Of a stretch of 64,000 nucleotides of DNA, positions 51,821 to 59,252 are shown in pieces. The notes under the pieces were generated by a model. The model saw only the letters and a program-made list of their open reading frames with translations, was not told the DNA's origin and ran no database searches. Both the position numbers and the translations under genes were made by a program. The DNA comes from Rhizobium sp. Root1334. GTDB lineage: Bacteria > Pseudomonadota > Alphaproteobacteria > Rhizobiales > Rhizobiaceae. The stretch lies in assembly GCF_001426665.1 (NCBI RefSeq), contig NZ_LMEY01000031.1, forward strand, positions 63,964 to 127,963, given 5' to 3'. Position 1 is the first letter of the stretch, and each line of letters opens with the position of its first letter.

Positions 51821-52153
51821 CTACAGAAAATCGTCACGACTTGGCGTGAACGTATCGATCAGCAACCCGTCCTCCAGCGCCACGACGCCGTGGACGAGAT
51901 TTGGCGCGACGATGAAGCTACTGCCGGCCGGCAGTGTCGTGGTCACGCCATCGGCAGTGACCTCGAAACTCCCCTTGGCCACGTAGCTAACCTGAGTATG
52001 CGGATGCGAATGGAGAGCGCCGATCGCCCCCTTGTCGAAGCTGAAGGCGACCAGCATCATTTCGGGGCGGTGCGCAAGAACCGCCCGGCGGTTACCAGGC
52101 GAGGTTTCCGTCCATGTCAGGCCTTCTGGAAGGGTATAGAAATCAGGCATCAT
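51821..52153 (-). CDS. kdgF: KdgF-type cupin (unsaturated uronate linearisation)
   Basis: 110-residue cupin beginning at ATG 52153 behind AAAGGAG. The metal site HSHPHTQVSY and the C-terminal LVHGVVALEDGLLIDTFTP match KdgF, which opens 4,5-unsaturated uronates from pectin or alginate to the linear keto form used by KduI. Directly follows kduD, so the operon covers successive steps. Function supported by both sequence and context. Confidence 0.85.
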   Translation of the reverse strand: MMPDFYTLPEGLTWTETSPGNRRAVLAHRPEMMLVAFSFDKGAIGALHSHPHTQVSYVAKGSFEVTADGVTTTLPAGSSFIVAPNLVHGVVALEDGLLIDTFTPSRDDFL

Positions 52154-52164
52154 AATTAACTCCT

Positions 52165-52920
52165 TTATCGTGCCAGCCATCCGCCATCGACGGGCAGGAT
52201 CGTACCATGCACATAGTCCGACGCACGCGACGCGAGGAAAACAGCAGCACCCGCCATATCATCCGCGCGCGCCCAGCGCCCGGCGGGAATACGTTTCAGG
52301 ATATCGGCATTGCGTTCAGTATCCGCCCTGAGCGCTGTAGTGTTGTTGGTTTCGACATAGCCAGGTGCGATGGCGTTGACATTGATGCCACGCGCCGCCC
52401 ATTCATTGGCCATCAGCCGTGTCAGTCCGGCCAGACCGCTCTTCGCCGCCGTGTAGGACGGCACGCGAATGCCACCCTGGAACGACAAGAGCGAGGCGAT
52501 GTTGATGATCTTGGCGGACATATGGTCAGCGATCGCGATCTTCGCGAAGGACTGGCAAAGAAAGAACGCCGATTTCAGATTGGTATCCATGACGGCATCC
52601 CAGTCGTCCTCGGTAAAATCGATCGTATCGGCGCGGCGGATAATCCCGGCATTGTTGACCAGAATCTCCGGGTGTGAGCGGAGGGCCGAAGCACGGTCTA
52701 TGACGGCGCGCACCTCTTCCATCCGTGAGAGATCGGCCAGAAGCGAATGGAAGACGCGGCCTGTCGCCGCCACCTGGCTCGCGGTCTCCTCCATCGGTGA
52801 ACGGCCGACACCGATGATGTCGGCACCCGCTCTCGCAAGACCGGCGGCTATCGCCTGCCCGATACCGGTATTGGCACCGGTGACGATGGCGCAGCGGCCG
52901 GAAAGATCGAACGGGTTCAT
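52165..52920 (-). CDS. kduD: 2-dehydro-3-deoxy-D-gluconate 5-dehydrogenase (KduD)
   Basis: 251-residue SDR. Cofactor motif TGANTGIG at 14-21, NNAG, catalytic S141, Y154 and K158. It is close to KduD, which reduces 2,5-diketo-3-deoxygluconate to KDG with NADH. The start at 52920 overlaps the kduI stop by ATGA; the longer frame to 53031 is kduI coding sequence. Confidence 0.9.
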   Translation of the reverse strand: MNPFDLSGRCAIVTGANTGIGQAIAAGLARAGADIIGVGRSPMEETASQVAATGRVFHSLLADLSRMEEVRAVIDRASALRSHPEILVNNAGIIRRADTIDFTEDDWDAVMDTNLKSAFFLCQSFAKIAIADHMSAKIINIASLLSFQGGIRVPSYTAAKSGLAGLTRLMANEWAARGINVNAIAPGYVETNNTTALRADTERNADILKRIPAGRWARADDMAGAAVFLASRASDYVHGTILPVDGGWLAR

Positions 52921-53759
52921 CGCAGACTGTCCATCGGTACCTTGTCCATGTCGGTAAAGCTCATATTGTCGCCCGCCATCGCCCAGATGAAGGAGTAGCG
53001 GCCGGTGCCGGCACCGGAGTGGATGGACCACCCCGGCGACAGCACCGCATCATGGCTCTTCAGCACGAGGTGCCGTGTTTCATGCGGCTCGCCCATGAAA
53101 TGGAAGATGCGCGTCGATTCTTCCATGCCGAAATAGAGATAGACCTCCATGCGCCGGTCGTGGACATGCGCCGGCATCGTGTTCCAGACCGAGCCCGGCT
53201 CGAACATGGTGAGCCCCACCAGAAGCTGGCAGCTTTCGCAGACATCCGGATGGACATACTGGTTGATCGTGCGGGCATTGGCCTCCTCAGCGGAACCGGT
53301 CCGCACCTTCTTGGCCATGTCGAGCGTGATGAGCACGGTCGGGCAGCTGCGATGCGCGGGTGCACTGAGGACATAGAATTCGGCCGGCCTGGCTGGATCA
53401 TCGCTTCTGAAGGTCAGATCCCCCTCGCCCATGCCGACATAGAGCGCATCCTGGAAGCCGAGGGCGTATTCGGTTTCACCGACGAGAACCGTACCGCGCC
53501 CGCCGATGTTGAGAATGGCGGCTTCGCGTCTCTCAAGGAACCGGTCGGTGCCGGTTTCCTTGACCTGGGCGATCGTCAGGTCTTCACCCGTCGGGACGAC
53601 GCCACCGACGATCATCCGGTCGAGATGGCTGTAAGTGAGATTGATACGGCCCTTGGAAAACAGCCCCTCGATGAGGAACCCGTCGCGCAGGCCGCTCGTA
53701 TCGCGCTTCGCAGCGTCTTCGGGGCCAACAACCTGGCGCACATTTACGGAAATTGTCAC
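52917..53759 (-). CDS. kduI: 5-dehydro-4-deoxy-D-glucuronate isomerase (KduI)
   Basis: 280 residues, close to the 278 of E. coli KduI. The zinc site HVHDRRMEVYLYF supplies H198, H200 and E205, in step with the E. coli ligands. It interconverts 5-keto-4-deoxyuronate and 2,5-diketo-3-deoxygluconate. Overlaps kduD by ATGA and follows the ABC ATPase by about 30 bp. Confidence 0.93.
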   Translation of the reverse strand: MTISVNVRQVVGPEDAAKRDTSGLRDGFLIEGLFSKGRINLTYSHLDRMIVGGVVPTGEDLTIAQVKETGTDRFLERREAAILNIGGRGTVLVGETEYALGFQDALYVGMGEGDLTFRSDDPARPAEFYVLSAPAHRSCPTVLITLDMAKKVRTGSAEEANARTINQYVHPDVCESCQLLVGLTMFEPGSVWNTMPAHVHDRRMEVYLYFGMEESTRIFHFMGEPHETRHLVLKSHDAVLSPGWSIHSGAGTGRYSFIWAMAGDNMSFTDMDKVPMDSLR

Positions 53760-53789
53760 GGATTTGCCTCTTGGCGTTGGATGGGATTG

Positions 53790-54530
53790 TCAGGTGAGAA
53801 CGACGTATTCCGTCAGCTGACTGATCGTCGTATCGGCCTTCTTGACGTCGAAAACCTTGGTTCCATGGCTCATGATCACGAACCGGTCGCAGACCTGATA
53901 GGCGTGATAGAGATTGTGGGTCACCAGCACGCTGGAGACACCCTCGGCCTTGAGCTTCAGCACTTGGGACAGCAGCGCCTCGGTCTCGCGGACGGACAGA
54001 GCGGATGTCGGCTCATCGAGCAGCAGCACGCGGCGCTTGAAGAAGACCGCGCGCGCAATGGCGACCGCCTGCTTCTGCCCGCCGGAGAGATCACCCACCA
54101 GCTTGTCAGGAGAATCGATGCCGGAGATATGAACGGCCTTCTTCAGCACCTCCATGGCGATGTCGCGCATCTCCGCCTGCTTCAGGAAGCCGAAGGCATT
54201 GGTGCGCTCGCGGCCCATGAAGATGTTGCGGGTGATCGACAGCGAATCCACCAGAGCAGTGTTCTGATAGATGGTTTCGATGCCGGCATCGGCAGAATCC
54301 GAGCGGCAAGTGAAGAGCGTTTTCTGCCCATCGACGCTCAAATGGCCGGAGGTCGGCTTGTGGATGCCGGAGATCAGATTGACCGTGGTCGACTTGCCGG
54401 CGCCGTTATCGCCAAGAAGGCCAACCACTTCGCTTGGGCCGACGTGGAAGCTCAGATCCCGCAAGGCCGTCAGTGCACCGAAGCTTTTCGAGATATTGTG
54501 CAGTTCGAGTAGATTGGACGCGGACATCAC
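53790..54530 (-). CDS. Sugar ABC transporter ATP-binding protein (single-domain, RbsA-like)
   Basis: 246-residue ATPase with Walker A GDNGAGKST, signature LSGGQKQ and Walker B VLLLDEPTSALS, a CUT2 (ribose-type) pattern. RbsA normally has two fused ABC domains (about 500 residues); this one has only the first, as in FrcA-type systems. Overlaps the permease by ATGA. Probably imports an unsaturated uronate or uronate oligomer. Confidence 0.9.
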   Translation of the reverse strand: MMSASNLLELHNISKSFGALTALRDLSFHVGPSEVVGLLGDNGAGKSTTVNLISGIHKPTSGHLSVDGQKTLFTCRSDSADAGIETIYQNTALVDSLSITRNIFMGRERTNAFGFLKQAEMRDIAMEVLKKAVHISGIDSPDKLVGDLSGGQKQAVAIARAVFFKRRVLLLDEPTSALSVRETEALLSQVLKLKAEGVSSVLVTHNLYHAYQVCDRFVIMSHGTKVFDVKKADTTISQLTEYVVLT

Positions 54531-55546
54531 GCAGCCCCCCGGCGTTCGATAAGATGGTTGAAGGCGGCAGCAACAACGATCAGGGTTGCAATGAACATGT
54601 CGAGGTAGAAGCCGGGTGCGCGCAGGAGCAGAAGCACGTCGGTGATGGTGTGGATCAGCATGACACCGAGGAAGATGCCGATGATCGAACCCCGGCCACC
54701 GCGCAGGGAAAGTCCGCCGATGACGCAGGCCGCGATCGCCTGCAATTCAAGACCGGCGCCCTGCCCCGGCTGGACGCTGCCGACACGCGCCGTGGCAAGG
54801 ATTCCAGCGACCGCTGCCATACCGCCGGCGATGGCGAAGGCGATCATCTTGACGCGGTCGGTGTTGATGCCGATTGCCGTTGCCGCGGCTGGATTGCCAC
54901 CGGTGGCGAACACATGGTTGCCGAACTTATGGCGGTGCATCAGCAGATAGAAGCCGATCACGAACAGGACGATCCAGATGAAAGCGGCGTTGATACCCAG
55001 GAGCGTTCCGGCAAACAGGCTGGTGAAGGCGGGCTCCGGATCGAAGCGCACCTGGACTGCGCCATTATAGAGCAGCACGGCACCGCGCCAGAACAGCAGG
55101 CCGCCGAGCGTGACGATGAAGGATGGCAGGCCGAAGCGCAGCGTGATCGCGCCATTGAGCAGACCAATCATCACGCCCAAGAGAATACCGAGCGGCGCGG
55201 CAAGAAAAGCGCTCATGCCGCTATCGACAAGGCTCGCCATCAGCACGGCGGTCAAGGTGTAGACGGAGCCGATCGACAGATCGAACTCTCCGGCGATCAT
55301 GAGCACGCCGGCGCCTAGCGCCAGGCAGCCGAGGACCGGAATAGCCTTCATCAGGATTGTCAGGTTCTGCGGCGAGAGATAACGGAAGCTGTCGGGATAA
55401 ATGAGCGCACCGGCGATGCAGACGATCTGCAAGGAGACGAAAACCAGGAGAATGGCTCCGGCCGGCATGGTCATGATCTGCTTGAGCAGCGATTGTTTTT
55501 TCGTGCGCGATTTCGGCACGGCACTGTCGGTCATGGCGTAGGTCAC
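54527..55546 (-). CDS. Sugar ABC transporter permease (RbsC-like)
   Basis: 339-residue CUT2-type permease with about nine to ten membrane segments. The N-terminal segment is preceded by a charged tail (PKSRTKKQSLLKQ). The family loop GGNPAAATAIGINTDRVK is present, as is GELDLSIGS-like GEFDLSIGSVYTL. A hairpin between it and the binding-protein gene probably tunes expression. Confidence 0.9.
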   Translation of the reverse strand: MTYAMTDSAVPKSRTKKQSLLKQIMTMPAGAILLVFVSLQIVCIAGALIYPDSFRYLSPQNLTILMKAIPVLGCLALGAGVLMIAGEFDLSIGSVYTLTAVLMASLVDSGMSAFLAAPLGILLGVMIGLLNGAITLRFGLPSFIVTLGGLLFWRGAVLLYNGAVQVRFDPEPAFTSLFAGTLLGINAAFIWIVLFVIGFYLLMHRHKFGNHVFATGGNPAAATAIGINTDRVKMIAFAIAGGMAAVAGILATARVGSVQPGQGAGLELQAIAACVIGGLSLRGGRGSIIGIFLGVMLIHTITDVLLLLRAPGFYLDMFIATLIVVAAAFNHLIERRGAA

Positions 55547-55577
55547 TGTCGTTACTCTGTTCCAGGGATCGCGGTGA

Positions 55578-55600
55578 CCTTCCGGCTTGTCGCCGGAAGG
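55578..55600 (-). terminator. Intra-operon hairpin after the sugar-binding-protein gene
   Basis: CCTTCCGGC (55578-55586) pairs perfectly with GCCGGAAGG (55592-55600), loop TTGTC. Located between the binding-protein stop (55617) and the permease start (55546), the same position as the hairpins near 13454 and 41373. Confidence 0.7.
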
Positions 55601-55616
55601 CCTTCAGGCGTCTCGC

Positions 55617-56567
55617 TTACCGGTAGCTGCCGATCAGCGGTTTGACGGACGAGATGCGCGACTTGTCGAGGAAAGCGCCCTGGCCGGTGTCGACGTCAGT
55701 CGGGGTCAGGCCGTACTTTTTCGCCAGCGCGATCTGGGCGATCGGATAGTAGCCCTGCAGGTAGGGCTGCTGGTCCATCGTCGCGAACATGGCACCTGAT
55801 TCCACCGCGTTGACAATTTCGACCGCGAGGTCGAAGCCGCCGAACGGAATGTTGACACCAGCGTCCTTGATGGCGCCCGCTCCCACGGTCGAGGTAACTG
55901 AGCCTGTGCCAAACAGAGCCTTGGTGTTGGGATTGGCGATGAGGAACTGAGCGAGAATGTTCTGCGCTTCGGCCGGATCGAGGCCGGACTTGACCGTCTC
56001 CACCTTGATGCCATGCTCCTTCATTGCCTTTTCGATGCCGCCGCCACGGGCGACGGCGAAACTGGCTTCCGGAATTTCGCGCGGATTGAAGACCATGTCG
56101 CCTTCCTTCAGGCCGAACTGCTCGACCATGCGATTACCGAGCTCATAACCCGAGGCAAATTCATCCATGCCGACATAGGCTTGGCGGCAATTACCCTTGG
56201 CACCGTCGAGATCGTCGTTGTTGAAGCCGATGACGATGATGCCGGCTTTGACCGCCTTGCAGATGCTTTCGTCGAAAGCGTCAGACGAGGAGATAGCGAC
56301 GGCGATGCCATCGACTCCGCTCGCCGTGGCGCTCTCAATCAGGTCATTCTGGCGTACCGGATCGTTGTTGGCATATTGAACGTCGAGATCGACGCCGAAC
56401 TGTGCTGCAGCATCTTGTGCGCCCTTCACGACGGGGTTAAAGAACTGGACACTCGGATCGAGGTAGATGATCATCGTCGCCTTGACATCGGCCGCCATGG
56501 CGGATGATGTGAAAGCCATAGCTGCGCATGCCGCAAGCATTGCGGTTTTCAGTCTGGTCAATTTCAT
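55617..56567 (-). CDS. Sugar ABC transporter solute-binding protein (RbsB-like)
   Basis: 316 residues from ATG 56567, preceded by GGGAGGATACGCAA. The signal peptide ends near SSAMAADVK. The mature protein follows the periplasmic-binding-protein-like type I pattern (FFNPVVKGAQDAAAQFGVDL, GIAVAISSSDAF, KALFGTGSVTSTVGAGAI). It feeds the RbsA/RbsC-like pair. Ligand probably a uronate from its operon. Confidence 0.9.
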   Translation of the reverse strand: MKLTRLKTAMLAACAAMAFTSSAMAADVKATMIIYLDPSVQFFNPVVKGAQDAAAQFGVDLDVQYANNDPVRQNDLIESATASGVDGIAVAISSSDAFDESICKAVKAGIIVIGFNNDDLDGAKGNCRQAYVGMDEFASGYELGNRMVEQFGLKEGDMVFNPREIPEASFAVARGGGIEKAMKEHGIKVETVKSGLDPAEAQNILAQFLIANPNTKALFGTGSVTSTVGAGAIKDAGVNIPFGGFDLAVEIVNAVESGAMFATMDQQPYLQGYYPIAQIALAKKYGLTPTDVDTGQGAFLDKSRISSVKPLIGSYR

Positions 56568-56615
56568 TTTGCGTATCCTCCCTTTGGATGTGCAATCGGG
56601 GTCGAAAGACCCATG

Positions 56616-56657
56616 TCTCGGCTGGCGGGCTCCGACCAAAGATCGCGCCAGCCGAGA
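56616..56657 (-). terminator. Long hairpin between aldehyde dehydrogenase and binding-protein genes
   Basis: TCTCGGCTGGCG (56616-56627) pairs perfectly with CGCCAGCCGAGA (56646-56657): a 12-bp stem with an 18-nt loop. It lies 36 bp past the dehydrogenase stop and 49 bp before the binding-protein start. Confidence 0.65.
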
Positions 56658-56692
56658 TTTTCCTCCTCTGCCTCAGTGTCCGGTGAGCAATC

Positions 56693-58213
56693 TCACCCGA
56701 ACCAAGGATCCGGCCGGCCCAAGGTCACGTGAATGCCCTTGAACTGCGAATATTCATCAAAGCCGTAGCGGCCGAGCTCCCGCCCGAGACCACTCTTCTT
56801 GTAACCGCCAATCGGCAGTTCCGGCGCACCGTCGATGACGCTGTTGATCCAGCAGCGCCCGGCCCGGATACGGCGGATGCTCTGAAGTGCGTTTTCAAGA
56901 TTGGTGGACCAGACGCTGGCCGAAAGACCGAATTCCGATGCGTTGGCGAGCGCGACAGCCTCATCTGCCGTCTTGAAGGTCAAGGTCGATAGGACCGGCC
57001 CGAAAATCTCCTCGCGGGCAATCGACATGTCGGCGGTGACACCGGAAAAGATTGTCGGCGCATAATAGAGCCCGGCGCCCTCGCCGGCCCTCGATCCACC
57101 GAGCAGCAGTTCGGCGCCGGCAGCCTGCCCGGCCTCCACATAGGAGTGCACCTTGGCAGCATGCGCTTCCGAGATCATCGCACCGATCTTCGTGCGCTCG
57201 TTCAGCGGATCGCCGAAGGTAACTTTGCGGGAAATTTCGAGCAGGCGATCGAGCAACGCGTCGCGGATGCCTTCCTGTACGAGGAGGCGGCTGCCGGAAA
57301 TGCAGCACTGGCCGGCATTGTGGTAGACGCCATAGGCGATACCATCGGCAGCCGCCTCGAGGTCCGCATCATTGAAAACGATCTGCGGCCCCTTGCCGCC
57401 AAGCTCGAGACCGACGCGCTTGACGCTGCGGGCGGCGATTTCGCCAAGTTTGACGCCGACGCGGCCAGAACCGGTAAAGGCGATCATGTCCGTGCCCGGG
57501 TCCTCGGCGAGGACTTGGCCCGCCGGGTCACCGTATCCCGTGACGACATTGAAAACGCCATCGGGGATACCGGCCTCGCGGGCGAGCTCCGCCATGCGGA
57601 TCGAGGTGCCGGAGGTAAATTCCGATGGCTTCAACACGACTGTACAGCCACCGCCGATCGCCCACGGCACACGCTCGGATGCAATAATGAATGGGAAATT
57701 CCAGGGCGTGATGATACCGACAACACCGACCGGCTCCCGCAGCACGAGGCCAAGACGGTTATCGCCGATATTGTTGTGCGTCTGGCCTTCCAGTGCGCGC
57801 GCCTGCCCGGCCGCATAGGACCAGAGATCGGCGCAAAAGGTGATTTCGCCGCGAGCCTGGGCGATCGGTTTTCCAACCTCCAGACTTTCGATCAGGGCGA
57901 GTTCTTCGACATTGGCCAGAATGCGTTCCGCCGTCTTGAACATGAGGCGTGAGCGCTCGGCGCCAGACATGCGTGGCCATGGACCGTTGTCGAAGGCGCG
58001 GCGGGCAGCAGCAATCGCCAAGCGAACATCATCGGCGGAAGCCTCCGGCCAGGTGCCGACGACGACGCCGGCATGCCCCGGGCTCACACGGTCGATGGTT
58101 TTTCCCGATGCCGCATCAACCGACTTGCCGTCGATAAGCATCTTGTAGCGGGATTTACTCTGCAGACGCGGATCACTAGAATCTGGGCTTATGAAATTGG
58201 AATGTATCGTCAT
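56693..58213 (-). CDS. Aldehyde dehydrogenase family protein
   Basis: 506 residues from ATG 58213; a frame up to 58354 would overlap the divergent regulator. NAD(P)-dependent aldehyde dehydrogenase with the glutamate in LELGGKGPQ and the nucleophile cysteine in NAGQCCISGSR. Promoter-proximal gene of the uronate operon. It may oxidise a semialdehyde produced during sugar-acid breakdown (e.g. alpha-ketoglutarate semialdehyde), though classic KDG breakdown via KdgK/KdgA needs no such step. Confidence 0.88.
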   Translation of the reverse strand: MTIHSNFISPDSSDPRLQSKSRYKMLIDGKSVDAASGKTIDRVSPGHAGVVVGTWPEASADDVRLAIAAARRAFDNGPWPRMSGAERSRLMFKTAERILANVEELALIESLEVGKPIAQARGEITFCADLWSYAAGQARALEGQTHNNIGDNRLGLVLREPVGVVGIITPWNFPFIIASERVPWAIGGGCTVVLKPSEFTSGTSIRMAELAREAGIPDGVFNVVTGYGDPAGQVLAEDPGTDMIAFTGSGRVGVKLGEIAARSVKRVGLELGGKGPQIVFNDADLEAAADGIAYGVYHNAGQCCISGSRLLVQEGIRDALLDRLLEISRKVTFGDPLNERTKIGAMISEAHAAKVHSYVEAGQAAGAELLLGGSRAGEGAGLYYAPTIFSGVTADMSIAREEIFGPVLSTLTFKTADEAVALANASEFGLSASVWSTNLENALQSIRRIRAGRCWINSVIDGAPELPIGGYKKSGLGRELGRYGFDEYSQFKGIHVTLGRPDPWFG

Positions 58214-58293
58214 CAACTGACCGGGATTTTCACGTCCCGGCTCCTCCATCCTGGCTTGGCGCTTCGAGCGCCGCGCTTGTGCTGTCGTCAAGT

Positions 58294-58311
58294 TGTATGG
58301 TACTGTATGGT
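58294..58311. promoter_or_regulatory. Candidate GntR operator
   Basis: TGTATGGT occurs twice, at 58294-58301 and 58304-58311, exactly 10 bp apart, in the gap between the divergent aldehyde dehydrogenase and GntR genes. One helical turn spacing suits a dimeric repressor that controls both. Confidence 0.55.
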
Positions 58312-58352
58312 GGTTAAAAACGAATGTCAACGAGACCGCGGTGGCGAAAAGC

Positions 58353-59051
58353 ATGAACCTTGAAACTTTGAAGATTGATCCGTTGAAGATCGAGACCGGG
58401 GAGACGACGGCTGCTCAGGTCGAGCGTGATTTGCGCGAGGCGATCATCCGCCTCGAGCTGGCGCCAGGCTCCCGCCTGTCCGAACAGGAAATCGCCTCCC
58501 GTCTCGGCGTGTCCCGGCAGCCCGTGCGCGAGGCACTGATTGCGCTTGGAAAATCAAAGCTGGTCGAAATCCGCCCCAATCGCGGCACCGTTGTCGTTCG
58601 TATCTCGGCGCGCCAAATGATGGAGGCCCGTTTCGTCCGCGAGGCAATCGAGGTGGCTGTCGCCCGGCGCGCGAGCGAAAGCTTCGATACGTGGACGCGC
58701 CGGAAGATCGACAGCATTCTCGAACGGCAGCGTATGGCCATGTCAGACCATGATCACAACGCCTTCCGCCGGGAAGACGAGCAATTTCATATCGCCATTG
58801 CCGAGGGCGCCGGCTGCGGTCTCGCCTGGAATGCGATTTCAGACATCAAGGCGCATATGGATAGGGTGTGCAATCTGCAGCTCCGCAACCCCGCTTCCAT
58901 GAACAATCTCATCGAACAACACGAAAAGATCGTTGTCGCCATCGACGCTCGAAATGCCGATGCCGCCGCCGACGCCATGCGCGCTCACCTGAACGGCATC
59001 CTCAATGATCTGCCGCAGATTGAAGCGGATAACCGCGAATTGTTCGAATAG
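58353..59051 (+). CDS. GntR-family regulator (FadR/FCD type)
   Basis: 232 residues from ATG 58353; a TTG at 58293 in the same frame falls in the putative operator. N-terminal winged helix (about 20-85; RLSEQEIASRLGVSRQPVRE) and C-terminal FCD domain with metal-site-like DEQFHIAIAE and HEKIV histidines. FCD regulators often sense sugar acids. Divergent from the uronate operon; the likely ligand is a KDG-pathway intermediate. Confidence 0.9.
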   Translation: MNLETLKIDPLKIETGETTAAQVERDLREAIIRLELAPGSRLSEQEIASRLGVSRQPVREALIALGKSKLVEIRPNRGTVVVRISARQMMEARFVREAIEVAVARRASESFDTWTRRKIDSILERQRMAMSDHDHNAFRREDEQFHIAIAEGAGCGLAWNAISDIKAHMDRVCNLQLRNPASMNNLIEQHEKIVVAIDARNADAAADAMRAHLNGILNDLPQIEADNRELFE

Positions 59052-59252
59052 CGGCGCTATGACTTGGCGTTGCATTAAACCGGCTTAAGGGTGGACTTGG
59101 TAGCAGGTTAGCCCCTCGCCCTCAGAGCAAACGTATTGGTTCGGCCAGTTCTCGCAACCCTAACGTTGCTAAATCTGCGTTCGACGTCGCTGACCGTTTA
59201 TTTCCGCTGTGGTAGCAGCCGGATCGGCATCACCCCAGGAAAATTGCGCGGT

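Noticed and set aside
53019-54512. A 497-codon plus-strand open frame
   Set aside because: Antisense to kduI and the sugar ABC ATPase; no domain or ribosome site.
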